Source: Candidatus Allofournierella merdavium (GTDB taxonomy: Bacteria > Bacillota > Clostridia > Oscillospirales > Ruminococcaceae). From it: DNA of 64,000 nucleotides. The notes under the pieces were generated by a model. The model was given only the letters and a program-made list of their open reading frames with translations, had not been told where the DNA came from and did no database searches. A program made the translations under genes and the position numbers. The first letter of the stretch is position 1. The number at the start of each line of letters is the position of its first letter. Of the stretch, positions 17,235-25,764 are shown in pieces. The stretch lies in contig DWYI01000033.1 in the NCBI GenBank assembly GCA_019118765.1, forward strand, positions 62,001 through 126,000. Reading direction: 5' to 3'.

Positions 17235-18968
17235 ATGATCGACAGACGGCTGATCGGCATGGTCGGCGAGAGCAAAAAATACATTGCGGCGGGGGTGGCC
17301 TTCCAGTGGGTGTCACTGGCGGCGAACATCCTGCTCACCGGGGCAGTCTGCCGCCTGTTGGCGGCCCTCTGGATGAAAACGGCCACGACCGCCGATCTGC
17401 TGGCGCTGGGGCTGCTGGCCGCCGCGGTGCTGGCGGTGCGTTTCGGCTGCACCCTGGCCGCCGCGAATATGAGTTGGCGCGCCAGCAAAGCGGCCAAGGC
17501 AACATTGCGCCGGCGCATCTACGAAAAGCTGCTGCGGCTGGGCACGGCGGGCCGTGGGCAGCTGCGCACCAGCGAGGCGGTACAGGTGGCGGTGGAAGGG
17601 GTGGACCAGCTGGAGGTCTACTTCGGCCAGTATCTGCCCCAGTTTATCTACGCCATGCTGGCGCCGCTGACCCTCTTCGCGGTGCTGGCCCCGGTGGATG
17701 CGGTGAGCGCGGCGGTGCTGCTGGTGTGCGTGCCGCTGATCCCGGTATCCATCGCGGCGGTCCAGACCTGGGCCAAAAAGCTGCTGGGCCGTTACTGGGG
17801 GCAGTACACCGCTCTGGGCGACACCTTTCTGGAGAATCTGCAGGGGCTCACCACCCTGAAAATTTACGGCGCGGACGCGCAAAAGCACGCCGAGATGAAC
17901 CGGCAGGCGGAACAGTTCCGCCGCATCACCATGAAGGTGCTCACCATGCAGCTGAACTCCATCACGATCATGGACCTGATCGCCTACGGCGGTGCGGCGG
18001 CGGGCATGGCCCTGGCGGTGGGCCGCTTTGCCGCGGGCAGGGTGAGCCTGGCGGGGGCGCTGTTCATCATCCTGCTGGCGGCGGAGTTCTTTTTGCCCAT
18101 GCGACTGCTGGGCAGTTTTTTCCATGTGGCCATGAACGGCATGGCCGCGGCCAAGCGCATCTTCCGCCTGCTGGACCTGCCGGAGCCCCGGGCGGGCGGC
18201 GCGGCCGCCCCCGCCGACTGCACCCTCCGGCTGCGGGATGTGGACTTTGCCTATGAGCCGGATCGGCCGGTGCTGCAAAACGTCTCCATGACCTTTCCCG
18301 CCGGCGGCTTCTGTGCGGTGGTGGGCGAGTCGGGCTGCGGCAAGTCCACCGTGGCCGCGCTGCTCACCGGCCGCCGCCCTGCCGACGGGGGCGACGTCAC
18401 GCTGGGCGGGCAGCCCCTCGCGGACATCGACGAGGCCGGTCTGGCGCGCAGCATCACCTACATCTCCCACAACAGTTACCTGTTCAAAGGCACCGTGGCG
18501 GAAAACCTGCGCATGGCCCGGCCCGACGCGCCGGACGATGCCCTGTGGCAGGCGCTGGAGCAGGTGAATCTGGCGGACTTTGTGCGCGGTGAGGGCGGGC
18601 TGGACGCCCCGGTGGCGGAGAAGGGGGCAAACCTCTCCGGCGGCCAGTGCCAGCGCCTCGCGCTGGCCCGGGCCCTTCTGCACGACAGCCCCGTCTACAT
18701 CTTTGACGAGGCCACCTCCAACATCGACGTGGAGAGCGAGAATGACATCATGGCCCGCATCACCGCGCTGGCAAAGACCAAAACGGTCATTCTCATTTCT
18801 CACCGGCTGGCCAACGTGGTCGGGGCCGACCGGCTCTTTGTGATGGAGGGCGGCCGGGTGGCGGAAGAGGGCAGCCACGAAAAATTGCTGGAACAGGGCG
18901 GGGTCTACGCCCGCCTGTGGAACGCCCAGCAGGAACTGGAACACTACGGCAGGGAGGACGCGGTATGA
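17235..18968 (+). CDS. ABC exporter half-transporter, CydD-like (permease fused to ATPase)
   Basis: 577 residues: an N-terminal six-helix exporter domain (about 1-310) and a C-terminal ATPase with Walker A 'GESGCGKST', signature 'NLSGGQCQRLALARA', Walker B 'VYIFDEATSNID' and the H-loop 'LISHR'. It should pair with the next gene as a heterodimer. CydDC-type exporters move cysteine/glutathione or haem-related compounds; no cydAB genes are nearby, so the substrate is open. ATG 17235 follows GGGGGAG. Confidence 0.85.
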   Translation: MIDRRLIGMVGESKKYIAAGVAFQWVSLAANILLTGAVCRLLAALWMKTATTADLLALGLLAAAVLAVRFGCTLAAANMSWRASKAAKATLRRRIYEKLLRLGTAGRGQLRTSEAVQVAVEGVDQLEVYFGQYLPQFIYAMLAPLTLFAVLAPVDAVSAAVLLVCVPLIPVSIAAVQTWAKKLLGRYWGQYTALGDTFLENLQGLTTLKIYGADAQKHAEMNRQAEQFRRITMKVLTMQLNSITIMDLIAYGGAAAGMALAVGRFAAGRVSLAGALFIILLAAEFFLPMRLLGSFFHVAMNGMAAAKRIFRLLDLPEPRAGGAAAPADCTLRLRDVDFAYEPDRPVLQNVSMTFPAGGFCAVVGESGCGKSTVAALLTGRRPADGGDVTLGGQPLADIDEAGLARSITYISHNSYLFKGTVAENLRMARPDAPDDALWQALEQVNLADFVRGEGGLDAPVAEKGANLSGGQCQRLALARALLHDSPVYIFDEATSNIDVESENDIMARITALAKTKTVILISHRLANVVGADRLFVMEGGRVAEEGSHEKLLEQGGVYARLWNAQQELEHYGREDAV

Positions 18969-20626
18969 AAAAACAGAGAAGCGGCCTGGCCGTCATGGCC
19001 CGGCTCATCGGCCTGGTAAGGCCCCTGACGGGGTATATGCTACTGGCCGTCCTGATGGGGCTGGCGGGCCATCTGTGCGCCTCCTTCATCACCATCTTCG
19101 GGGCGTTCGGCCTGGTGCGGGCGCTGGGGCTGGGAGGCCCGCTGCCCCTGCCCGCCCTCTTTGCCGGCGCGGCGGGCATGGCTCTGGCCCGGGGCCTGCT
19201 GCGCTACGGCGAGCAGGCGTGCAACCACTTCATTGCCTTCAAGCTGCTGGCCCTGCTGCGGGACAAGGTGTTCGCCGCCCTGCGCCGCCTGGCCCCCGCC
19301 AGGCTGGACGGGCGGGACAAGGGCGACCTGATCGCGGTCATCACCAGCGACATCGAGCTGCTGGAGGTGTTCTATGCCCACACCATCTCCCCGGCGGCCA
19401 TCGCGCTGCTGTTCTCGGCCGGCATGGCGGCGTTCATCGGCGCGGTGCACCCGTTGCTGGGAGCCATCGCCCTGGCCGCCTACCTCACGGTGGGGCTGCT
19501 GGTTCCGCTGGCCACCAGCAGGGCCGCCGGCGGCGCGGGCGCGGACTTCCGCCGCCGGTCGGGAGAGCTCTCCGCCTTCGTGCTGGACAGCCTGCGGGGC
19601 CTGCCCGAGATCCTGCAGTACGGCGCGGGCGGCCGACGCCTGGCGGAGATGGAGCGCCGCACCGGGGAACTGGCGGCCCACGAGGGCCGGATGAAGCGCA
19701 CGGCGGCGCTGAACGCCGCTGTCACCAACACACTTATCCTTGCCTTCGATCTGGCGATGCTCTGCGCGGCGGCGCTGCTGTGCATGGCCGGCCGGCTGGA
19801 TTTTGCCGACGGGGCGGTGGCCACCGTGGCGCTGATGAGTTCCTTCGGCCCGGCGGTGGCGCTGGCGAACCTGGGCGCGGGGCTGCAAAATACCTTTGCC
19901 GCCGGCAACCGGGTGCTGGACATCCTGGAGGAGACCCCCGTCACCGCCGAGGTGGAGGGCCGCCCCGCCACCGCCTTCTCCGGCGCGCGGGTGGAGGATG
20001 TGACCTTCCGCTACGGCGACGAGGCGGTGCTGGACGGCCTTTCCCTGGAAGTGCCCGAAAACAGCGTCGTGGGCATCGCGGGCCGCAGCGGCAGCGGCAA
20101 GTCCACCCTGCTCAAGCTGCTGATGCGCTTCTGGCAGGCGCAGCAGGGGAGGGTGGAGATCTCCGGCCGGCCCATCGACGGGGTGAACACCGCCGACCTG
20201 CGGGCCATGGAGGCCTACGTCACCCAGGAGACCCACCTCTTCCGGGATTCCATCCGTGCCAACCTGCGGCTGGCAAAGCCCGACGCCACCGACGCCGAGA
20301 TCGAGGACGCCTGCAAAAAGGCCTCGGTGCATGAATTTATCCAAAGCCTGCCCCAAGGCTACGATACCCCGGTGGGCGAGCTGGGGGAGACCCTCTCCGG
20401 CGGCGAGCGGCAGCGGCTGGGGCTGGCCCGGGCCTTTCTGCACGGCGCGCCCTTCCTTTTGCTGGACGAGCCCACCAGCAATCTGGACAGCCTGAACGAG
20501 GCGGTGATCCTGCGGGCGCTGGGGCGGGAGAGCGGGGACAGAACGGTGGTGCTGGTGAGCCACCGGCGCAGCACCCTGCGCATCGCCGACCGGGTGGTGA
20601 GCGTGGAGCACGGGAGGTTGAGCTGA
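18965..20626 (+). CDS. ABC exporter half-transporter, CydC-like (permease fused to ATPase)
   Basis: 553 residues, start overlapping the previous stop (ATGA). The transmembrane region contains 'FRRRSGELSAFVLDSLRGLPEI', a CydC-type stretch. The ATPase has Walker A 'GRSGSGKST', signature 'TLSGGERQRLGLARA' and Walker B 'FLLLDEPTSNLD'. Its tight coupling supports a heterodimeric transporter. Linkage to YgbA- and YbaN-like genes and to GTTAG operators suggests a role in iron/haem or nitrosative stress handling; this is inference. Confidence 0.85.
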   Translation: MKKQRSGLAVMARLIGLVRPLTGYMLLAVLMGLAGHLCASFITIFGAFGLVRALGLGGPLPLPALFAGAAGMALARGLLRYGEQACNHFIAFKLLALLRDKVFAALRRLAPARLDGRDKGDLIAVITSDIELLEVFYAHTISPAAIALLFSAGMAAFIGAVHPLLGAIALAAYLTVGLLVPLATSRAAGGAGADFRRRSGELSAFVLDSLRGLPEILQYGAGGRRLAEMERRTGELAAHEGRMKRTAALNAAVTNTLILAFDLAMLCAAALLCMAGRLDFADGAVATVALMSSFGPAVALANLGAGLQNTFAAGNRVLDILEETPVTAEVEGRPATAFSGARVEDVTFRYGDEAVLDGLSLEVPENSVVGIAGRSGSGKSTLLKLLMRFWQAQQGRVEISGRPIDGVNTADLRAMEAYVTQETHLFRDSIRANLRLAKPDATDAEIEDACKKASVHEFIQSLPQGYDTPVGELGETLSGGERQRLGLARAFLHGAPFLLLDEPTSNLDSLNEAVILRALGRESGDRTVVLVSHRRSTLRIADRVVSVEHGRLS

Positions 20627-20964
20627 TGGACACCGCGAGCAAACGGCAGCGGGAAAAGCGGGTGGTGGAGGCGATGATTGCCCTCTACTGCCGCAAAAAG
20701 CACGGCGACCGGGGCGGCCTTTGCCCCGACTGCGCGGCCCTGCTGGAGTACGCCCGCCAGCGCAGCGAGGCCTGCCCCTTCATGGAGACCAAGACCTTCT
20801 GCTCCAACTGCAAGGTCCACTGCTACCGCCCGGAGATGCGGCAGAAGATACGGGATGTCATGCGGTTTTCCGGGCCCCGGATGCTGCTGGCCCACCCGGT
20901 GCTGGCGGTGCGGCACCTCATCGAGAGCCGCAAAGAGAAAAAACGACAGGAGTGCATGGGATGA
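20626..20964 (+). CDS. YgbA-like protein ('nitrous oxide-stimulated promoter' family)
   Basis: A 112-residue Cys-rich protein. The family signature is a basic N-terminus, then 'YCRKKH', 'LCPDCAALLEYA', 'CPFMETKTFCSNCKVHCY' and a basic C-terminal helix. The Cys pattern suggests metal or iron-sulfur binding. Escherichia coli YgbA is controlled by the NO sensor NsrR, so a link to nitrosative or iron stress is plausible; the biochemical role is unknown. Its ATG overlaps the CydC-like stop (TGATG). Confidence 0.85.
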   Translation: MDTASKRQREKRVVEAMIALYCRKKHGDRGGLCPDCAALLEYARQRSEACPFMETKTFCSNCKVHCYRPEMRQKIRDVMRFSGPRMLLAHPVLAVRHLIESRKEKKRQECMG

Positions 20965-21353
20965 AACTGAAAAAAGCGATGTATCTGTGCCTGGGCTTTC
21001 TGGGCCTTGGACTGGGGGCGGTGGGGGCGGTGCTGCCCCTGCTGCCCGCCTTCCCGTTCCTTTTGCTGGCCGCTTTCGGCTTTGGCAAAAGCAGCGAAAG
21101 GCTAAACGCCTGGTTCAAAAATACCCGCCTTTACCGGGAGAACCTGGCCGACTATGTGGCGGGCAAGGGCATGACCCGCAAGACCAAGATCCGGGTGATG
21201 GTCACGGTGACCGCTTTGATGGCGGTGGGCTTTGCCATGATGCACGCCGTGGTCGCAGGCCGCATCGTGCTGGGCGGCGTGTGGGTGTTCCACATCCTCT
21301 ACTTCACCTTCGGGGTGCGCACCATCCCCGCAGGGGAGGCCGCCCGGGATTGA
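20961..21353 (+). CDS. YbaN/DUF454-family small membrane protein
   Basis: A 130-residue protein with an N-terminal hydrophobic hairpin ('LGLGAVGAVLPLLPAFPFLL') followed by 'AFGFGKSSERLNAWF', the DUF454 hallmark, and two further hydrophobic segments. The start overlaps the YgbA-like stop (ATGA), making it the last gene of the coupled four-gene operon. Function is unknown. Confidence 0.87.
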   Translation: MKLKKAMYLCLGFLGLGLGAVGAVLPLLPAFPFLLLAAFGFGKSSERLNAWFKNTRLYRENLADYVAGKGMTRKTKIRVMVTVTALMAVGFAMMHAVVAGRIVLGGVWVFHILYFTFGVRTIPAGEAARD

Positions 21354-21377
21354 TTTCCCGCGGCAGTGTGTTACAAT
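21350..21377 (+). promoter_or_regulatory. Sigma-A promoter of manA
   Basis: TTGATT (21350-21355), 16-base spacer, TACAAT (21372-21377), overlapping the end of the upstream gene. Confidence 0.7.
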
Positions 21378-21418
21378 AGGGGCAGAAACTCGCCGGCCGC
21401 AGCGCCGGAAAAGGAGCG

Positions 21419-22357
21419 ATGTCCATGCCCATTCTCAAGCTGATGCCCGCCTGCAAGGATTACCTGTGGGGCGGCAGCAAACTGCGGGAGGAATACAACA
21501 TCCGGTCCGACCTGGAGCCGCTGGCGGAGGCGTGGGTGCTCTCCTGCCACAAGGACGGCCCCAGCACGGTGGCCAACGGCCCCGACGCGGGCCTGACCCT
21601 GCCCGCCTACATCGAAAAGCACGGCAAAGAGGTGCTGGGCGCCAACTGCGCCCGGTTTGAGGAGTTTCCCATCCTGACCAAGTTCATCGACGCCAAGGGG
21701 GATCTGTCCATCCAGGTACACCCGGACAACGCCTATGCCCTGGCCCACGAGGGGCAGTTCGGCAAGACCGAGATGTGGTATGTGCTGGAGGCGGAGCCGG
21801 GCGCCTTTCTCTACTACGGTTTCAAGCACCCCATCACCAAAGAGGAGTACAAAGCACGCATCGAGAACAACACCCTGACCGAGGTGCTCAACGCCGCTCC
21901 GGTGCACCGGGGGGATGTGTTCTTCATCCCGGCGGGCACCCTGCACGCCATCTGCAAGGGCATTGTGATCGCCGAGATCCAGCAGAATTCCAACGTCACC
22001 TATCGGGTGTATGATTACGGCCGCCTGGGCGCGGACGGCAAGCCCCGGCAGCTGCATGTGGAGCAGGCGCTGGAGGTGACCCGGTGCGTCCCGCCAAGTC
22101 CCCAGGATTTCGGCGGCCATCTGGCGGCCTGCGAGTATTTCACGGCGGACCTGGCCCGGGGCGGCGCCGAAGGCATGTGCGATGAAAGTTCTTTCACCAG
22201 CCTGCTCATCACCGACGGCGCGGGCGCGCTCGCCTGCGGCGGCGAGGAACTGGCAGTGCGCAAGGGCGACAGCCTCTTTCTGCCCGCCGGCAGCGGCGAA
22301 TGGAAGCTTACCGGCGCCATTTCGGCACTGGTGTGCCGGGTGCCGCCCCGGCATTGA
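21419..22357 (+). CDS. manA: Mannose-6-phosphate isomerase, class I
   Basis: A 312-residue cupin-fold Zn enzyme interconverting mannose-6-phosphate and fructose-6-phosphate. Family motifs are 'KDYLWGGSKL' at the N-terminus, 'LSIQVHPDNAYA' with metal-binding His, 'EMWYVLEAEPGAF', and 'HRGDVFFIPAGTLHAICKG', which carries the remaining metal ligands. Length matches the short Firmicute type. It has its own promoter and an AAAAGGAG ribosome site. Confidence 0.93.
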   Translation: MSMPILKLMPACKDYLWGGSKLREEYNIRSDLEPLAEAWVLSCHKDGPSTVANGPDAGLTLPAYIEKHGKEVLGANCARFEEFPILTKFIDAKGDLSIQVHPDNAYALAHEGQFGKTEMWYVLEAEPGAFLYYGFKHPITKEEYKARIENNTLTEVLNAAPVHRGDVFFIPAGTLHAICKGIVIAEIQQNSNVTYRVYDYGRLGADGKPRQLHVEQALEVTRCVPPSPQDFGGHLAACEYFTADLARGGAEGMCDESSFTSLLITDGAGALACGGEELAVRKGDSLFLPAGSGEWKLTGAISALVCRVPPRH

Positions 22358-22389
22358 GCCAGGTCTGGGCAAAATTTCAACATCCCACA

Positions 22390-22422
22390 CGAAAGCCCCG
22401 CGAGATTTTCGCGGGGCTTTCG
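22390..22422. terminator. Stem-loop after manA
   Basis: A 14-bp perfect stem (CGAAAGCCCCGCGA with its complement) around a GATTT loop. The trailing U-run is poor, so it may terminate inefficiently or protect the 3' end. Confidence 0.6.
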
Positions 22423-22514
22423 AATGTTTATACAGAAATTTCACAAAGAGACGGGATGTTGCACAAAAGATTTTTAACACTCTTGTGTTTTGATACAAAG
22501 TTGCCCGCAATGCG

Positions 22515-22542
22515 TTGACGTAGGATTTTGATATTGTATAAT
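22515..22542 (+). promoter_or_regulatory. Sigma-A promoter of the isomerase-kinase-dehydrogenase operon
   Basis: TTGACG (22515-22520), 16-base spacer, TATAAT (22537-22542). The gap 22423-22784 otherwise holds a leader of about 235 bases. Confidence 0.85.
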
Positions 22543-22548
22543 TGGTAA

Positions 22549-22784
22549 CAAGGAATTAGTAAAGTCACTGGATAAACTGTTCAGATTGCCCTTTGCCGGC
22601 TGCGGAACCATAATCCGAGCGACCTTCCATTGCAACATTGCAAAAATTTTTTTCCACGCAGGTGCGCTCATGGCTTTCGCCCGGGTTATGTACCTGCCTG
22701 TTTTTATGGGGGCGAAGTCCGGGGCAAAAGGGGAAAAATGTATGCAGCGGGCGCAAAGCCCCCATCAGAAAGGAGGAAACGGAC
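22549..22784 (+). promoter_or_regulatory. Long 5' leader with a possible attenuator hairpin
   Basis: The transcript would carry about 235 untranslated bases before the isomerase ATG. It contains two TTGCAA hexamers separated by CA (22630-22643), a T-rich stretch, and GCAGGT (22658-22663) pairing with ACCTGC (22692-22697) followed by T5 (22701-22705). No known riboswitch was recognised. Confidence 0.45.
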
Positions 22785-23687
22785 ATGATCCCTGTTGGCA
22801 TTTTCACCGGCTATTACCCCTGCACCATCGACGAGACCATCCGCCGCATCAAAGAGCAGGGCTTCTCCTGCGTGCAGCTGGACGTCTCCTTCAAGGACTG
22901 CGACGCCACCAAGGGCGAGCTGACCGACGAGAAGGCGAAGGAGATCCGGGACAAATTCCGCAACGCCGACCTTCCTGTTGTGGCTCTCTCTGCCTACACC
23001 AACTTTGTCCATCCCGACCCGGAAAAGCGGGCCGCCAACATCGCCTATTTCAAGGAGATGATCCGCTTCGCCCGCAAGCTGGGCTGCGGCTATGTGGCCA
23101 GCGAGACCGGCACCTACAACCCCGAGAGCGACTGGGTGTGGGATGACAAGAACGCTTCCGAGGAGGCCTACCAGGAGGCGCTGGCCATCATCAAGGACTT
23201 GGTGGCCTGCGCCGAGGAGAACGGCGTGACCTTCATCGTGGAGAACTACATCAACAACGTCATCGGCAGCGTGGAACAGGTGGAGCGGCTGATGAAGGAC
23301 GTGAACAGCCCCAATCTGGCGCTGATCTGCGACCCCACCAACTATTTCACCGGCGCCAACATCGGCAACATGGACGCCGAGCTGGAAAAGGTCTTTGACC
23401 GGCTGGCGCCCTATATGCGCATCGCCCACGCCAAGGACTGCAAGCTGGCCGAGGATGTGTCGGAAAAGCACGCGGATATCGACGCCGACGAGTCCCACTC
23501 CTTCCGCGGCTCCGGCGATGTGGAACTGCCCGCGGCCGGCCTGGGTTCCCTGAACTACGACCTGTATGTGCGGCTGCTGGCCAAGCACCATCCCAATATG
23601 CCGCTGATCATCGAGCACCTGGACGAGGGCGGTATCCCCCGCGCCAAGGAGTTCGTGGACGGTGTGCTGAAAAACGCGGGCGTATAA
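22785..23687 (+). CDS. Sugar phosphate isomerase/epimerase (TIM-barrel, IolE/tagatose-epimerase-like)
   Basis: A 300-residue AP-endonuclease-2-like TIM barrel. Metal ligands of the family are visible: Glu in 'FIVENYINN', Asp in 'LICDPTNYF', His in 'IAHAKD', and Glu in 'LIIEHLDEGG'. Such enzymes isomerise or epimerise free or phosphorylated sugars and inositol derivatives; the substrate cannot be read. ATG 22785 has AAAGGAGG eight bases upstream; the long upstream frame is leader. First gene of a locus with a sugar kinase and a dehydrogenase. Confidence 0.85.
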   Translation: MIPVGIFTGYYPCTIDETIRRIKEQGFSCVQLDVSFKDCDATKGELTDEKAKEIRDKFRNADLPVVALSAYTNFVHPDPEKRAANIAYFKEMIRFARKLGCGYVASETGTYNPESDWVWDDKNASEEAYQEALAIIKDLVACAEENGVTFIVENYINNVIGSVEQVERLMKDVNSPNLALICDPTNYFTGANIGNMDAELEKVFDRLAPYMRIAHAKDCKLAEDVSEKHADIDADESHSFRGSGDVELPAAGLGSLNYDLYVRLLAKHHPNMPLIIEHLDEGGIPRAKEFVDGVLKNAGV

Positions 23688-23727
23688 ACGCCGCGGCGAT
23701 CCATTCTAACGAGAGGCAGGAACACCC

Positions 23728-24678
23728 ATGAAGTATTACCTCGGCATCGACCTCGGCGGCACCAACATCGCCACCGGCATCATCGACGAGAACTATCAGT
23801 TCGTGGCCCGGCACAGCGTGCCCACCAAGGGCACACGCCCCTTTGAGGTGGTGGTGCGGGACATCGCCGCCGCCGCCCGGGCGGTGCTGGAAAAGGCGGG
23901 CCTGACCGAGAAGGACATCGACTATGTGGGCATGGGCGCCCCCAGCACCATCGAGCCGGGCACTCAGCGCATCGTGTTCGCCAACAACCTTGGCTGGAAG
24001 AAGGCGGATCTGGTGGGCGAGTTTCAAAAGCACTGGGACATCCCGGTGCACATTGCCAACGACGCCGATTGCGCCGCCCTGGCGGAGTCCATCGCGGGTT
24101 CCGCAAAGGACTACGACAATGTGCTGATGCTGACCCTCGGCACCGGCGTGGGCGGCAGCTTCGTGATGAACAAAAAGATCTATCTGGGCGGCAACGGCTA
24201 CGGCTGCGAGCCGGGGCACTCCATCCTTGTGTACAACGGCGTGCGGTGCACCTGCGGCCGGCGGGGCTGCCTGGAGGCCTATGCGTCGGTGACGGCGCTC
24301 ATCCGCGAGACCATCGAGATGATGGCCGCCTGCCCCACCAGCCTGATGTGCGAACTTTGTGGCGGCAACATGAGCCGGGTGAACGGGCGCACCGCCTTTG
24401 ACGCGGCAAAACAGGGCGACGAGGCCGCTCTGGAGGTGGTGCACAACTATGTGGAATACCTCTCCGCCGGCATCGGCAGCCTGGTCACGGCCTTCCGTCC
24501 CTCCGTGGTGATCCTGGGGGGAGGTTTGAGCAACGAGGGCGAATATCTTCTCGGGCCGGTGCGCCGCCGCGTGAGCGAGACGGTGTATGCCTCGGACCTG
24601 ATGGACCCGCCCGCCATTCTCAAGGCAACTCTGGGGAACGACGCGGGGATCATCGGTGCCGCGCTGCTCGGCGCATAA
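23728..24678 (+). CDS. ROK-family sugar kinase
   Basis: A 316-residue kinase with the ATP-binding 'GIDLGGTNIATG' at the N-terminus, the catalytic Asp in 'NDADCAAL', 'EPGH' and the ROK Zn site 'CTCGRRGCLEAYAS'. There is no N-terminal helix-turn-helix, so it is an enzyme and not a repressor. It probably phosphorylates the sugar or polyol handled by this operon; glucose, N-acetylmannosamine or an anhydrohexitol are all possible. Confidence 0.88.
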   Translation: MKYYLGIDLGGTNIATGIIDENYQFVARHSVPTKGTRPFEVVVRDIAAAARAVLEKAGLTEKDIDYVGMGAPSTIEPGTQRIVFANNLGWKKADLVGEFQKHWDIPVHIANDADCAALAESIAGSAKDYDNVLMLTLGTGVGGSFVMNKKIYLGGNGYGCEPGHSILVYNGVRCTCGRRGCLEAYASVTALIRETIEMMAACPTSLMCELCGGNMSRVNGRTAFDAAKQGDEAALEVVHNYVEYLSAGIGSLVTAFRPSVVILGGGLSNEGEYLLGPVRRRVSETVYASDLMDPPAILKATLGNDAGIIGAALLGA

Positions 24679-24698
24679 AACCGATCGGAACTTTGGCG

Positions 24699-24730
24699 AA
24701 GGCCCCCACACAGATCTGTGGGGGCCTTTT
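24699..24730 (+). terminator. Intra-operon intrinsic terminator
   Basis: AAGGCCCCCACA (24699-24710), loop CAGATC, then the exact complement and TTTT. It separates the ROK kinase from the Gfo/Idh gene and would give graded expression along the operon; no new promoter is seen after it. Confidence 0.8.
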
Positions 24731-24753
24731 GCGCAAAAGGGAGGGAGCGTGCA

Positions 24754-25764
24754 TTGAAGGTGCGTTTTGGCATCATAGGCAGCAATTTTATCGTGGACTG
24801 GTTCCGCGCGGCAGCGGCCCTGTGCCCCGACTGCGAACTGGCGGCGGTGTATTCCCGCACGCAGGAGCGTGCGCAGAAACTGGCGCGGGAGTGGGGCGTG
24901 CCCCACGCCCATCACACACTGGAGAGCCTGGCCGCCGACGACACGGTGGACGCGGTGTACATCGCCAGCCCCAACGTCTGCCACGCCGACCAGGCCATCC
25001 GCATGATGCGCGCGGGCAAACATGTGCTCTGTGAAAAACCCATGGCCATCGACGCCGGCCAGCTGGCCCGGATGGAACAGGCCGCGCGGGAGAACGGCGT
25101 GGTGCTGCTGGAGGCCATGCGCAGCGCCCACGGCCCCATGGTGCCGGCTCTGCGCCGCGTCATGGAAAGGATCGGGCCCATCCGCACGGCGAGCTTCTCC
25201 TATTGCCAGTATTCCTCCCGGTATGACAAATGGAAGGCGGGCGTGGTGGAGAACGCCTTTGACCCGGCCATGGGCGGCGGTGCCCTCACCGACCTGGGGG
25301 TATACTGCGTGCACATGATGCTCATGCTGCTGGGCAAGCCCCGCTCCCTGACCGCCCACGCCTCGTTTTTGCCCGGTTCCATTGACGTGATGGGCGATCT
25401 TGCGGCCCGCTATCCCGGCTTTAGCGCCGGCCTTGTTTACAGCAAGATCCACGAGAGCCACTGTCCCTGTGAGGTGGCCGGCGAGCAGGGCACCCTTCAG
25501 TTCGGCCCGGTGGGCGCGCCCTGCTGGGCCCGCTGGAAGAAGCGGGGAGAGGAATGGCAAACGATAGAACTTGCCATTTACAAGGAAGACATGTATTATG
25601 AAATAGAAGATTTCATTGCTATGGTGCGGGGCGAACTGGACCCGGCCCCCTGGCGTGAATGGTCCCTGGCCGCGGCGCAGGTTCTGGATGCCGCCCGGCG
25701 GCAGACGGGGATCGATTACCGGCCGCACACCCCGCAGCCGGAAGAAACGAGGGATTTTGTATGA
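24754..25764 (+). CDS. Gfo/Idh/MocA-family NAD(P)-dependent oxidoreductase
   Basis: 336 residues. The N-terminal Rossmann domain begins 'GIIGSNFIVDWF', and the family 'CEKPMAID' motif with catalytic Lys is present. The C-terminal alpha/beta domain contains 'MGGGALTDLGVYCVHMML' with the conserved Asp/His region. Enzymes of this family oxidise or reduce sugars, inositols or 1,5-anhydrofructose. TTG 24754 is chosen because GGAGGG lies eight bases before it. The 3' end overlaps the regulator start. Confidence 0.87.
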   Translation: MKVRFGIIGSNFIVDWFRAAAALCPDCELAAVYSRTQERAQKLAREWGVPHAHHTLESLAADDTVDAVYIASPNVCHADQAIRMMRAGKHVLCEKPMAIDAGQLARMEQAARENGVVLLEAMRSAHGPMVPALRRVMERIGPIRTASFSYCQYSSRYDKWKAGVVENAFDPAMGGGALTDLGVYCVHMMLMLLGKPRSLTAHASFLPGSIDVMGDLAARYPGFSAGLVYSKIHESHCPCEVAGEQGTLQFGPVGAPCWARWKKRGEEWQTIELAIYKEDMYYEIEDFIAMVRGELDPAPWREWSLAAAQVLDAARRQTGIDYRPHTPQPEETRDFV

